NCBI GenBank assembly: GCA_038496445.1
Contig: JALMLS010000322.1
Span: 310,001-374,000, forward strand
Reading direction: 5' to 3'
DNA from: Trichosphaerium sp. ATCC 40318
Lineage: Eukaryota > Discosea > Flabellinia > Trichosidae
Length of the DNA stretch: 64,000 bases
The position numbers and the translations under genes were made by a program. Below the pieces are notes generated by a model. It ran no database searches. It worked only from the letters and a program-made list of their open reading frames with translations, and was not told where the DNA came from. This document shows, piece by piece, positions 1 to 10,463 of this stretch. Every line of letters starts with the position of its first letter. The first letter of the stretch is position 1.

Positions 1-2650
1 ACGGTATTGGTATCACTTGTGATTTATTCTTAACTTTTATAAATTAGGTACCAGAGGTCTGTTTATACGTTCTTAAAAAGGATGTATCCTGATCACGCAT
101 GGAGACCATGGAGGTTTCCAGGTAACACTTTTTGTTAATACATTTCCTTACTGACAATGTTTAGATCAAACATTACAAGGGTATTTCTGGACACAGAAAA
201 ATCGGAAAAGATTCCTTAAGGATGTAAGAAATAAGTCAGTTTTGAAATAAGGCTTTTATTTAGTGTTGTATTAGGTGGCTTTAAAATATAATGTGAAAAA
301 ACCTGAAGATTGGTATGGCATTGGAGACAATGAAATACTTGCTATGGGCGGAAAATCGCTATTACAGTACGTAAAGAGTTATTTAATAATGTATGATAGT
401 AGTAATTCATTGCACAAAGGAAACATGGCCAGTCCTTGCATGAAGTTATTCGACAAACTTTTCCTTCAATTAAGTTATATCAATTCAATTTTCGTACGTC
501 AGTTATAAGAAATTTGAGTCGTCTAAATACTTTCTAGTACGATGTTTCACACCCCTTAATTATTGGGCGGATGTTTATAGAGGTATAGAATTTATGTACT
601 ACGTACGTACTACCATCAACGAAGAAGAAGATCTTTGAACAAAAAATTATTTCTTGAATAAGCAGCGCCGATTTCGATTGCTTTGCTGAAGCTTGCTTAA
701 CTTCATTGCTAGATTGAAGAACAATTAAACATTAAAAATATTGAGGATTGGTATAAATACACTTATGCTGATGTCTTTAAATATAACGGTAGTGGACTAA
801 TGTCGTGAGTAATCTTTTTTTTTGCCCATCTGTTAAGACTTTTTGAAGGCGCTTTGCGACTTCGCTACCTGACTTGCTTGCTTTCTTCTATCCTGAATTC
901 GCATGGCTCCCATGGAGGTTCTGTACGTATCACCATATCAACATTATATGTTAGCCATTAACAGCCTTTCTTCACATTTCCTGTTTGCCTAGAGAACAAG
1001 TTTTTTGAGCCATTAGGTTGTCACTAATATTTTTCAAGCTCGAGTTTCAAGGAACATGTGGGCTGATCATGATACACAAATGGCATTTAAGGATGTTGTA
1101 AGGCTACAGTATTGTTTGAAATGCTTATTTTGGTTTACAGTTAAGCAAGAAGTATGGATACAACAAGCCATCAGAATGGACTAATCTAACAACATTGCAA
1201 GTTCGTAGCTCTGGAGGAGCTGGATTTTTATCGTATGTTCTGTAGACAATGATAAACAACAACAGTTGACAGTTTTTTCCACTTGGTTTTACTGTTGGCT
1301 TTTTTGGAAAAGGCAGCTGCTCTGTTGGCAAAAATCACCTTTTTAAATACCTCAATACGTTTATGGTTTGAACTTATATTCACAAGGTACACAAAGTCGC
1401 TTAAGTGCCTTCTTGAGACTATTGTTCCCGAAATTGATTGGTCATCAAAGACTTATCCACATCATGGTATGTTTTCCGTATACTCTTCTAATTATCTATT
1501 GACAACTGCGCTTACATGCTTATCATTTAATGAAATTACTAACACTGTATTGTAGAAAAGAAACCGACGTTCTACTGGCAAGATCCTGTTACTTGTAAAG
1601 CGTTTTTGAATGGTATAAAGGACAAACTTGGTATAGTAAAAGCAGAAGATTGGTATCGTGTTTCTGTACCTCAGTTGACTTCATATGGTGGATCAGGTAT
1701 TGTAAATTACTGGCCCTTTATATTAGAAGAACTTCATCCCGAAGTTAAATGGGAATGGACGCAGTTCTCGACAGTAGAACGCCGTACACAACAAAGGTAA
1801 GAAATTTTTAGGAATTTACTTTAAGCTTTGAAGAGTTCTGTGTCACCATCTCTAACCTATTAACCTCATTCACACTATTAGGGCATTGTATATTTGTATT
1901 AAAAGTATATTCCCTGAACTACAGATACTTGAAGAGTACACCATGGGTGCTGTTGTTGGATCATCAACATCTCAAGTGACGACACTTGATATCTTCCTTC
2001 CTAAACTTAATATCGCAATTGAGTATCAAGGAGAGCATCATTATATGGACGTGTATAGTCGCTTTGGCCCAGTAGGTCTTCAACAAGCACGTGATAGCGA
2101 AAAAAGTGCCCTTTGCAATCAGAATGGTACGCAAAAAAGGTTTTTAATAACCCGTCTCATGAACATTGAGAAAACCTCCAACTGTTCTAAAAAGTAGCTT
2201 ATTTTTATATCCAACACCACAGCATTGTAATTTTGCTTGTCTCTCAAGGATCAAGCTTTTTATTACTGTGAGATTACCTGTTCTTTTTTATTTACTGTTT
2301 GAGTTCTGAGTTTTTTCTTAGGTGTTACATTGATTCAAGTGCCGTACTGGTGGAACGTAACAGATTTTGATACAATAGTTGCCACTATAAAGTATTATAG
2401 GTACACCTAAAATCAATACATTATGTAATATCGCAGTATACCTGTTTTCTGGGAGTTGTATTTCTCATTTTCTCTTCTGTTTATTAATTGTCTTCTTAGA
2501 CCAGAGCTTGAGTTGGAGGTACCTGAAGGTGCTCTACCTTTTCATTTACAAGTAGAAAACGCAAAAACTAAACCAGGGAAATCAATTACAAGTTCCTTTA
2601 TGGGTGCTTTGAACTGTATACCAAATAGAGCTAAGTTAAAAGTTGTTTAG
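1..2650 (+). CDS. DWY-repeat protein with PD-(D/E)XK-like nuclease domain (5' partial)
   Basis: The window opens inside an intron; coding resumes at 48 and ends with TAG at 2648-2650. Splicing about ten short introns gives a chain of roughly 70-residue units. Each pairs a Trp motif (PEDWYGI, IEDWYKY, PSEWTNL, AEDWYRV) and a GGSG-like loop with a half containing YPxHxWxPW (YPDHAWRPW, YPEFAWLPW). The last 150 residues hold TTLDIFLPKLN, IEYQGEHHY, a run resembling QQxRDxEK and LIQVPYWW. These fit the D, ExQ/H and late strand of a restriction-endonuclease-like fold attached to DWY repeats, a pairing known in several protist and fungal genomes. Nuclease function is inferred from these motifs. The region 370-720 is hard to splice: one intron after LNKKLFLE at about 655 would start ATAAGC rather than GTAAGC, so this allele may be damaged or use an AT-AG intron. 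Confidence 0.75.
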
Positions 2651-3724
2651 ACTTAGAAAAAAAAGTCTTTGAAAAATAAAAACCAATGTACATAATGTAT
2701 TTTCTTGTCTAACTTATGAATATCGCATATCCTACGAGGTAATAAATGCAAAATAATGTTACACTTCGGTACATTAATCAAGTGCTAAAAGATGCGCTTT
2801 GTTGACAACCTCATCACAGTCTAAAGGCATTACACTTTATACAAAGTGTAACGTTGACATCAATTTTGAATGTCGTGAGTACTTGAACAGACTTAGGCTT
2901 GTCCAAATGATATCAGTGACTGACGGTCCAATATCACTTCCTAGCAATGTATTCAATAACATTGAAGAACAACAGAGTCGAACTTGAAACCATGTGACTA
3001 CTGGCTGGTTCGTTTAAAGTGTACAGGAGCTTAGCATACCCGTGTTTGTAGTTGATATAGTATACTTCCACACTACCTAATTTAGGATGCAAGTATCATA
3101 GCTTCCACTACTTTGCACAATACTTGTTAACGTGTTATAAACCTGAAGATTTGATACGTTGTTTTAGTGAGTATATATCTCGTTCAAACCGCAGGTACTC
3201 CTCAAGTGATAGCGTTTACTATATTTGTTAGAATGGGTCAATGTGGCCACCAAAAAAGGTGACTGTTTAATTTTAGCAGTTTACCTTAACAAGATGTTGT
3301 ACCCTGTCATCCAGCTAACCTGCAACACCCTTTAGTTCAATTATTGTACATATTTTGGAGTTTGGATTTGAGGAAGTAGTGGAATGATACTAGACTTTTC
3401 GGCTTCAAAAAATTGCATGGTGCAAACGGAACAATCGTATTTTCATAATTGCATGGTGCAAAACTAATGTTAACATAAATGGAACAACATTCCATAGCAG
3501 TACGTGTGCAAAAAAAGCACATGTTGCACTCAACGAAAACGAGGAGAAATTGCTTTTCCGTGCACTTAGTGCATGTAAAAATACTTGTAGAGCGTATTAC
3601 AGACCAATTAGAGGGCAGCAATTATCTGCTGATTGTAATCGGAGCATCTATGACCCGTTCACAGCCTTAATCAGTCGGAGAATTTAAAGTACTTAAGGTC
3701 TAATAATATTAAACTCTCACAACG
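2651..3724. other. Intergenic, no convincing gene
   Basis: About 1.07 kb between two plus-strand genes. AATAAA-like sequence lies just downstream of the first stop. Short open frames at 2799-2987, 3337-3621 and 3479-3670 lack ATG-led structure, splice partners or recognisable motifs. A short direct repeat lies at 3411-3462. Confidence 0.6.
3411..3462. repeat. 16-bp direct repeat containing a small palindrome
   Basis: AATTGCATGGTGCAAA occurs at 3411-3426 and again at 3447-3462. Each copy contains TTGCA-TGG-TGCAA, an inverted repeat with a 3-nt centre. It lies about 260 bp upstream of the DUF4397 gene start, so it could be a paired regulatory site; that role is a guess. Confidence 0.4.
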
Positions 3725-4536
3725 ATGAACACTCTTACTCTTGCTCTCATCCTCTCTTTCGCGTGTGTATCATCAGCTGTACTTATTAGATTCGCTCATG
3801 CTTCGTATGACACACCTGCAGTTGACATTTTAGTGAACAATGTCCCAGTACGTTGACACAGCACTGTGGTAAAAAAATTAAATCGCCACTTATCCAATTC
3901 TCCAGGTATTCCAGAACCTCGAATTTAAACAAATTACGGACTACGTTGCTCTACCACCTGCTAAATATAATATCAGTGTCATCTTGAGCGGTAACCGTGT
4001 CAATGCAATCCAAGTAGAGTAAGTACTTCCTTCCTAGTTTATTCTCGAAAGTTGCATAATTAATCATCTCAACAGCAACTTTGATACCACAAATGCTCAA
4101 GTCGTCACTGTAGCTGCTGCTGGGTTAACCGCTCAAATCATCAAACCCGTTGTTCTCATGGACGACAATAGACTACCAGCATCTGTACGTTTTGATTTTG
4201 TTTTCTAGCCACAGAGAGTCGTTGTTCTATTACCTGATTTCTAACTTTCTTTTTTAGGGATACGGTGCTTTACGCTTTGCTCACTTGATTCCGGACGCAC
4301 CAGGTGTTGATATTGTCGTAGATGGGGTACTTACATTCCAGAGTATTACATATAAAACATCATCCATCTATGCACAATTAAAAGCAGGACAACACAACGT
4401 AGAAGTTCGCGTTGCTCATACCAACAATGTAGTTATTGCTGTTGTTGTCAATGTTGCACCTAAAAGTATCTACTCTGTTTTTGCTGAAGGTTTACTAAGC
4501 GAAGCTGTTTATTCTGTATTAGAAAATGATCTGTAA
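3725..4536 (+). CDS. Secreted DUF4397-domain protein
   Basis: ATG at 3725 starts a clear signal peptide (MNTLTLALILSFACVSSA), followed by two tandem DUF4397-type beta units. The first is introduced by RFAHASYDTPAVDILVNN and the second by RFAHLIPDAPGVDIVVDG, each ending in a hydrophobic beta strand. Three short introns (donors at about 3848, 4020 and 4193) join the exons in frame, giving roughly 220 residues. DUF4397 proteins are exported or cell-surface proteins of unknown biochemical role, mostly described in bacteria. The gene stands alone, and a T-rich/A-rich stretch follows the stop. Start and family are well supported; function is unknown. Confidence 0.8.
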
Positions 4537-4960
4537 TGAAAAAAAAAAAAAAACCAACTCACAACTTTTTGTTAAGATTGTTTCTTGGCATACAATAAAA
4601 CGTGCTTTTGTTAAGTTGTTTACAATAAGCCAAAACAGATAGTAGTCGAATGTTATGCAAGAACTTGTTCTCTCCATGTATTTTGGCATTGTTAACAACA
4701 TAATATTTACAAAGGACCATCATGGTACCATAATATACTCCCGTGTGATTTATCATTTTACGGTAATACAACTTTACTTTCAGTACTGTTTTACAAATGC
4801 CCTTTCGATTGCCATTAATATAATTACATTGCATACTCAGTTTCCCATTTTCATGCCAACATTTGTATTCTCCATGTGGAGTGCTGTAAGGAAAAGTAAA
4901 GTTGTTTTCTAATGCTTTGTTTTGTGTGTTGTAATTTCCTATGTCGCAATATCCTTGAGG
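4537..4960. other. Intergenic between convergent genes
   Basis: Begins with an A15 tract directly after the upstream stop (4539-4553). Open frames on both strands (4519-4912) overlap one another, are Leu/Tyr/Asn-rich and show no motif. I see only shared 3' flanks of two convergent genes. Confidence 0.5.
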
Positions 4961-7196
4961 CTACCAACTACCTCCACCGCCACCTCCTCCAGACGAACTA
5001 CCTCCTCCAAATACTCGTCCACTCGATCCACCAGTCCCTGAATGAGTTTTTATTGGCTTGATGTCTGTTGTAACTCTGTGTTCAGCAAAAGAAAAGTGTT
5101 TCTTCCTTCCATAGTAAGAATGGCTCCCACTTCTATAGTGATTATAATCATTCGCCATTTTTGTTGCTGCAGATGCTGACAGTAATCTGAAAAACTCATG
5201 TAAGGTCAAATACAACAATACTGATTGAATAAGGAACGTACTCACTAGTCCTTGCTATTTTTTGTAAAATATAATCTACTTCTTTGTCTGTTATCATGTG
5301 AGGTACCTTGGGATTTACTAGTACAACGCCTGTAGTTGGATAGTCACATACAGGACAGAGTTCTGGCATCTACAAATATTGTTAATCTAAGGCTGATAAA
5401 ACACGCATTTGCATACTTCAGGGACCTCATTGTTGAAGTAGAGAGTCCATCGTTCAATAGTAGACACCTCCTGTAATAGTGAAAATCAGTAAAAAGAACT
5501 GTAAGAAAATAAGAAGAATGGGCCTTCCGCCTTTTCAAAATTTGTTCTTCTCATGTTTACTTTGTAACATAGAGGGTGAAGTCTGTGTCCGCAAGGGAAA
5601 AGTGTTCCTGCATTTTCTTCTGTTCCTGGAGCCATGCAACCAATACATATATTTGGGTCTATTACACCTACTTCAAGCAAGTTGTCTAAGTCTTGTAGTT
5701 TTTTCTTAATTTCTCTATACTGTTGCTCCGGACTTTTCGAAAATGCAGCTACAACTCCCACCCTACAAATACTATAAACAAACACAACGTATACATGAAG
5801 TTGCGTACACTATCATAACTATGATAGTCAAGTACGCCCATATGTCGTTTTCTGAAGTTGAGATTTTCTTTTTGCCACGGAGAGCGTTATCTATATATTC
5901 AGTACCCTCAATAAGAGCTTGATCATAATCTCCTAATTATTCAATAAGATAAAAGCTCAAAGAAACCCTGAAAGCCTATAAACTTGCTAGGTGCGGACCA
6001 TTCTTTAAGTGAGGTTTTATTTCCTCAATGATGTTCCTACAATCTCTGTCCGTAAGTGTTTGTTTAATATCTCTACCAGTTGATATGAAGGCAGTCCTAT
6101 CATTTTTTGATAGGAAAAACATAACTCCAGAGTTACAGTCCTTGAACCCTAAGCCCCACAGATCATGTAAATCCGTTGCAAAGCGTTGAGCAAGCTGAAA
6201 AAACCAAATCAATGTAGTTCATCACAAACTTGCTTACCTTCTGTTTGTTTTTTTCTCCATCTTCTCCCTGCATTGCACTTACTACTGCAAGAGCTACTTG
6301 AGGGTACCTCTCGTTGATAAGTTTAATATCTGTCATTTTATTTATGATATCATCTATAGCGTTGCAGGCGCCTTGAGATAAAATATCATTTGGGTTAGAA
6401 ACCCATGACTGCATTTCGCGACTTCCATTCCTGTAAGGATCCTAAAAAGGAGTAAGCCGTTTAGCGCTTACACAGCATTACACTTACAGATATTGGATTG
6501 GGAATATCTTGAGACTTCCAGTACTCCTGAGGCGGCTCTCTATCATCTTTAGTATTTTTTTTGCCTGACTTGTTCTTTATTGAATCTTCACAAACTACAT
6601 CTGTTTCGGTTTCTACTTCATCACGTGTTTCATCACGTGATTTATCAATCCATTTCTTAGACACGTGTTCACGTTTCTCCATGAGATGTATGACATCTTG
6701 TCCAACGTTTACTGTAGAACCATTAGGTACTAATCTTTTTACATAACCAACACCATCAGACATGATATAAAACTCCCTTCCTTCTTGGTTTTTTATTGTT
6801 GCAAGTATGATACCGCTTTGAAAACAGTGTTCTCCATCCTCAAGGCAATCCTCATCATAATGAATAGTACCAACATGCTCTTCCCAGCCTAGACGAGGTA
6901 CTTGAAGTTTTTCGGCAGGTTCGGGCTTTGTACTATCGCTGTTTGCATCATTTGATGTACTATACGAGTTTGTACTGTATTTACGGGCGTAAAGGGGCAA
7001 TAAAAATAGGTTACGTGGTTTTTGTGTTAATATCGTATTTTTGGTTGTTTGACGCCACGGTACGTAAGATCGTACAGATTTGGTGGTGTTTCGGGTACAA
7101 ACTCTCGTTTTTACATGTTTTGTTCTAAAACCATAGTGTAGCAATCGCTATAACCTAATTAGAACTGTTGGAATCAAAGTTACGCACACTGGTCAT
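4961..7196 (-). CDS. Probable mitochondrial membrane protein: lipoyl-like segment, TPM domain, TM helix, RING finger
   Basis: A 9-nt first exon (ATG at 7196, Met-Thr-Ser) splices to 7147 and gives an Arg-rich, acid-free N-terminus (RLLHYGFRTKHVKTRVCTRN) ending in LYARKYSTNS, typical of a mitochondrial presequence. A biotinyl/lipoyl-like hairpin follows (GVGYVKRLVPNGSTVNVGQD). Next is a TPM domain: WVSNPNDILSQGA, then DLWGLGFKDCNSGVMFFLS. A TM helix (AYLTIIVMIVVGVVAAF) leads to a RING-type set of ligands: CIGC, CGHRLHPLC and, after an intron, CPVC. The protein ends with a Gly/Ser tail closing in GSW, as TPM proteins often do. TPM proteins are membrane-associated quality-control factors; a RING would suggest E3 ligase activity. 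The combination in one protein is unusual. Exon joins are inferred by eye, but phases agree. Confidence 0.75.
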
Positions 7197-7807
7197 TTTA
7201 AAGTTGCGATTAAACGTTTTTAGCTGAGTTCACCTAGAAAACTCGCCGTATTTTCGGTTCTCACCCACCTCGACACATAAAATGAAATAAAATATAGCGC
7301 TATTCATTGTGTACATGCTCATACCATATTTTAGTAGTAGCACATTTCTTGCCTTGAGATTGTTCGACATGTCGTTTTTATCGATAAATCTCCATGCTCG
7401 TGACTAGCACGCCTCAACTACTCGAGATGCATTATTGTAAGTGTAACCTTTATGCGTGGAGTTCCAGAGCCTTGCGGAAAAGAGGGAATGCTGGTGTCGT
7501 GGTGTGCACGTGCTGTTCTATGGGTAGTTAAATACTTATTCCCATAATTTGCTTGTACACACAAGGCGCTACTTTTATTGTTGCTATCAATATTTGGGCG
7601 ATAGAACTTCAATGAGTTACTGATGTTTATTGGTAGTACATGGCTACTTGAGGAAATAATATCGTACTAGCAATTGTAACACAATAACAGACCAAGGTAT
7701 TAAGACGTTGGATGGTGTATAAGACGTAGTGTAACCTCAAAAATGAGCGACAGACAAAGGAATTGAAGTTGTTGGCAGTGGATACAAAACATACAGTTAT
7801 TCTTTTA
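7197..7807. other. Intergenic, no gene recognised
   Basis: About 610 bp upstream of the TPM/RING gene and downstream of the next minus-strand gene. The minus-strand open frame at 7418-7612 has no ATG-led start, no motif and no matching splice sites. A CACGTG occurs near 7507. Confidence 0.5.
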
Positions 7808-9505
7808 TTATTTCTCTAAAAAGTACTTTGAAATATCATTTGGGTCGTCTGGTACATCTTCGTAATCCTCTTCCTTTTTTATACCTCTATTATCTCTATC
7901 TACTTCGTTGAGAACTGTCTTAAATATATCTCGTATAGCATCAACACGGAACTCTACACGTTCATCACACCAATCAATAATCTAGATATAGAAACATTAG
8001 CAGGCTTTTGGAATTTGTCTCGGACGCTCGCTTTAAACAAAGTCGTGACCCAGGAAACAATTTCTCCATGGAGCGCAAGTATTTTTTTGTAGTGGTTTAT
8101 CTTAAAGATGACGAGTATTAAACCAAGTTGAGAATTCTCGAACTTTTTGCCTTTTTTGTGTATGGTTTTTACTCGCGGTGAAAATCACGTGCCTTTGTTA
8201 TATTTGTTTCTAGACTAGCATCTGTATTCAAATTTAAAACTTTAACTACTTCTGGGTACCTGTAAACGTCATTCAGTACACAATTTAACCAACAGGATTT
8301 TGTGTTTTCAATTAGAATTGAATAAAAAAAAATAATGTTCGTACTGTGCTAGTGTTTCTGGTTTTTTAGGTATGGCTGGTAACACAGATCCAAAGTCAAG
8401 AAATTTTGCAACCTCAGTACCTGTCTGCTAAGTCAAAAAAAAGCTCAACACTTGAGATAAAAAGAAATATTAGGACAGGATGACATTTGACCCTTTGCTG
8501 TTTTTTTTTTTTTTCGATTTCCAACAAAAAAAGAGCACGTGCCGAATAAACCAAACTTGTATCTTGCAAGCATAATAAAATGATCTGTCGGTTTATTTGT
8601 ATTTAAATCACTAACACCATGCTAAAGTAGAAGTAAAGGTGTAAGTCAAAAAACAAGCTGAAAACCAAAAAAAAAAAAAAAGAGCATAATCAACAACAAA
8701 ATCAGAAAAAAAAATCAGTACCTCGCCTGTAAAATCGTACTGTGCCGCTAGATTCTTTACATCCTCACCCAGTACTTGTGTTTGCAATGGAAAGCGTACT
8801 CTGAAAAACTCACGAGACGCTAGAATCATTCCTTTTTTGAAAAATAGTTAATTTTGACGCTTCTGTAAAACGGTGAACGATTTAAAGGTTATCATAAGTG
8901 ATATTTTAAACGCGTTGTACCTGTTACAAGTGCATCAGCGCGAAGTCTGTTTACTTTTTCTGTCATCAGCTTTTCTATGTTTAAACATAACTGATAAGAG
9001 CCCTAAACGCGTGTTAAATGGTTTAATGCGTTATTTAACAAGTTTTATGTGACATCTGTATTCCAGCGTAGTATACGCTCATAGTTACCTCATAGGTCAA
9101 TCCAAGGATGTCATGTACTTCTTGCTCTTTTTGATGGAATTTTAGTAAACCTGCACCCTTTTGATTCGTTTTAGTGATATATTGTTATGCATGAGGGTTT
9201 TACCTTTACAGTAAGCTTTTTAACCTCTGATTCATCAAGAAAACTTGAAGCCCAGTTTTGAACCTCTTTTCTGTCCCAACCAACCACGTCTATGCGTATT
9301 AGGCTATTTACTACAATTCTGGCGAACCTTCAACAGACACAACTCGAGCGTTCAATTGCTCGAGCGTTTCCATATTATTTGTACAGAATTTAACGCAAGC
9401 AAGCCTATTGAGCTCAAATCTTCTCGTTTTTTGAATTCTAGCGTTCCTTGTCTTATGAGAGCGATAAACCGCTCTAGAGCGTCCATATGCTGTAAAGATC
9501 TGCAT
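7808..9505 (-). CDS. SAM-domain-like protein of unknown function
   Basis: The first ATG in the 5' exon is at 9505 (MQIFTAYGRSRAVYRS), a very basic segment. The join to the next exon near 9300 is not resolved. Later exons read WDRKEVQNWASSFLDE, GAGLLKFHQKEQEVHDILG and YEGSYQLCLNIEKL. The Trp start, the GxxLL turn and the ILG before a final helix match the helical pattern of a SAM domain. Further exons (FLDFGSVLPAIPKKPETLAQ and FRVDAIRDIFKTVLNEVDR) lead to an acidic C-terminus ending ISKYFLEK, stop at 7808. Function is unknown; SAM domains usually mediate protein or RNA contacts. It is divergent with the small gene starting at 9722, leaving about 215 bp of shared promoter. The 5' model is weak; the 3' half is firmer. 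Confidence 0.5.
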
Positions 9506-9721
9506 TGTGCCACTGACACCAGTACGTTTTAAGTCACAGGTTGAAAAACTTTCGATCTTTTTTGCAATTGTGGCCACCACTATCTCACGTTAGGTGCGCC
9601 ATGCTTATCATTCATTTGATAGGTTTCTTTACCTCCAAACGACAGTTTAAGTTGTTGTGATATGCAAAATGTTCACTACGCCTTAAATTGACTCTTTTGC
9701 GTATCATTTATCACCAACAGC

Positions 9722-10045
9722 ATGTCTACAAAGAAAACACTTGAAGCTTTTATCAATGCAATGCCTGGTACCTCTCCAGTGACTGGCTACGTTATCGTAG
9801 GGTCTAAGAGCGAGTGGAAAGGAAGTGCTCCAGTAAAAATAACGGTACGTGTAACGAAACTTACGTAAACTATTCTAAACGGCGTTAAATAGATTGGTGG
9901 TAATACACACGACGTTGTAGCTGAACAATACGACTACATGGTCCGCGGTATTTCATTTTCTGCAGCTGGCGTTCAAGATACTACCATACACAAAGCTGAT
10001 GGCAGTAAAGAAGAGGCATCCGTTAATGTACAGAAAGTTTGCTAA
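9722..10045 (+). CDS. Small unknown protein
   Basis: ATG at 9722 opens MSTKKTLEAFINAMPGTS; one intron (GTACGT donor at 9845, acceptor at about 9893) joins a second exon ending KKVC-like (VQKVC) with TAA at 10043-10045. The product is just over 90 residues, soluble, with no signal peptide. The sequence after the helix (VTGYVIVGSKSEW, then a beta-rich half) loosely recalls small single-domain beta folds such as profilin, but the similarity is too weak to name. The 5' flank is shared with the SAM-like gene on the other strand. Confidence 0.55.
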
Positions 10046-10463
10046 AAAACTCATTTTAATGCGTGTCTTACAACGTTACAATAAACCCAAGCTATTTGGT
10101 CACCTTCAATGTAAAAGTAGAGTACAAAATTAAGGTCATATCGCTTTTACCGAAATCACGTGCGTGTTAAGCGTTAACCTCTTTTTTTTCAAGCGTAAAC
10201 GTGGTTTGCACAACCTTTCGACGTTGCTTTCATGTATTATATCACATGACACTCAGATACAACTTAGCTTCGTTGACAGCACAGTAGTAGATTTCCGAGT
10301 TAGGATCACTGCCTAAGTGAGGCTTTTTGGAAATGACTAAGTAGAAAGTTGTTGTGCTTGTTTTTAATTTATTTTTTTCTTTTGTACAATAAGTGAGGGA
10401 TTCAATTGTTGTGACATGTTTGTGGGTGATAAGGGGTTGCAAGGGTTGTTTATAAGCGTTATT
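10046..10463. other. Intergenic between convergent genes
   Basis: About 420 bp of shared 3' flank. The minus-strand open frame at 10242-10442 has no supporting signal. Nothing else seen. Confidence 0.5.
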
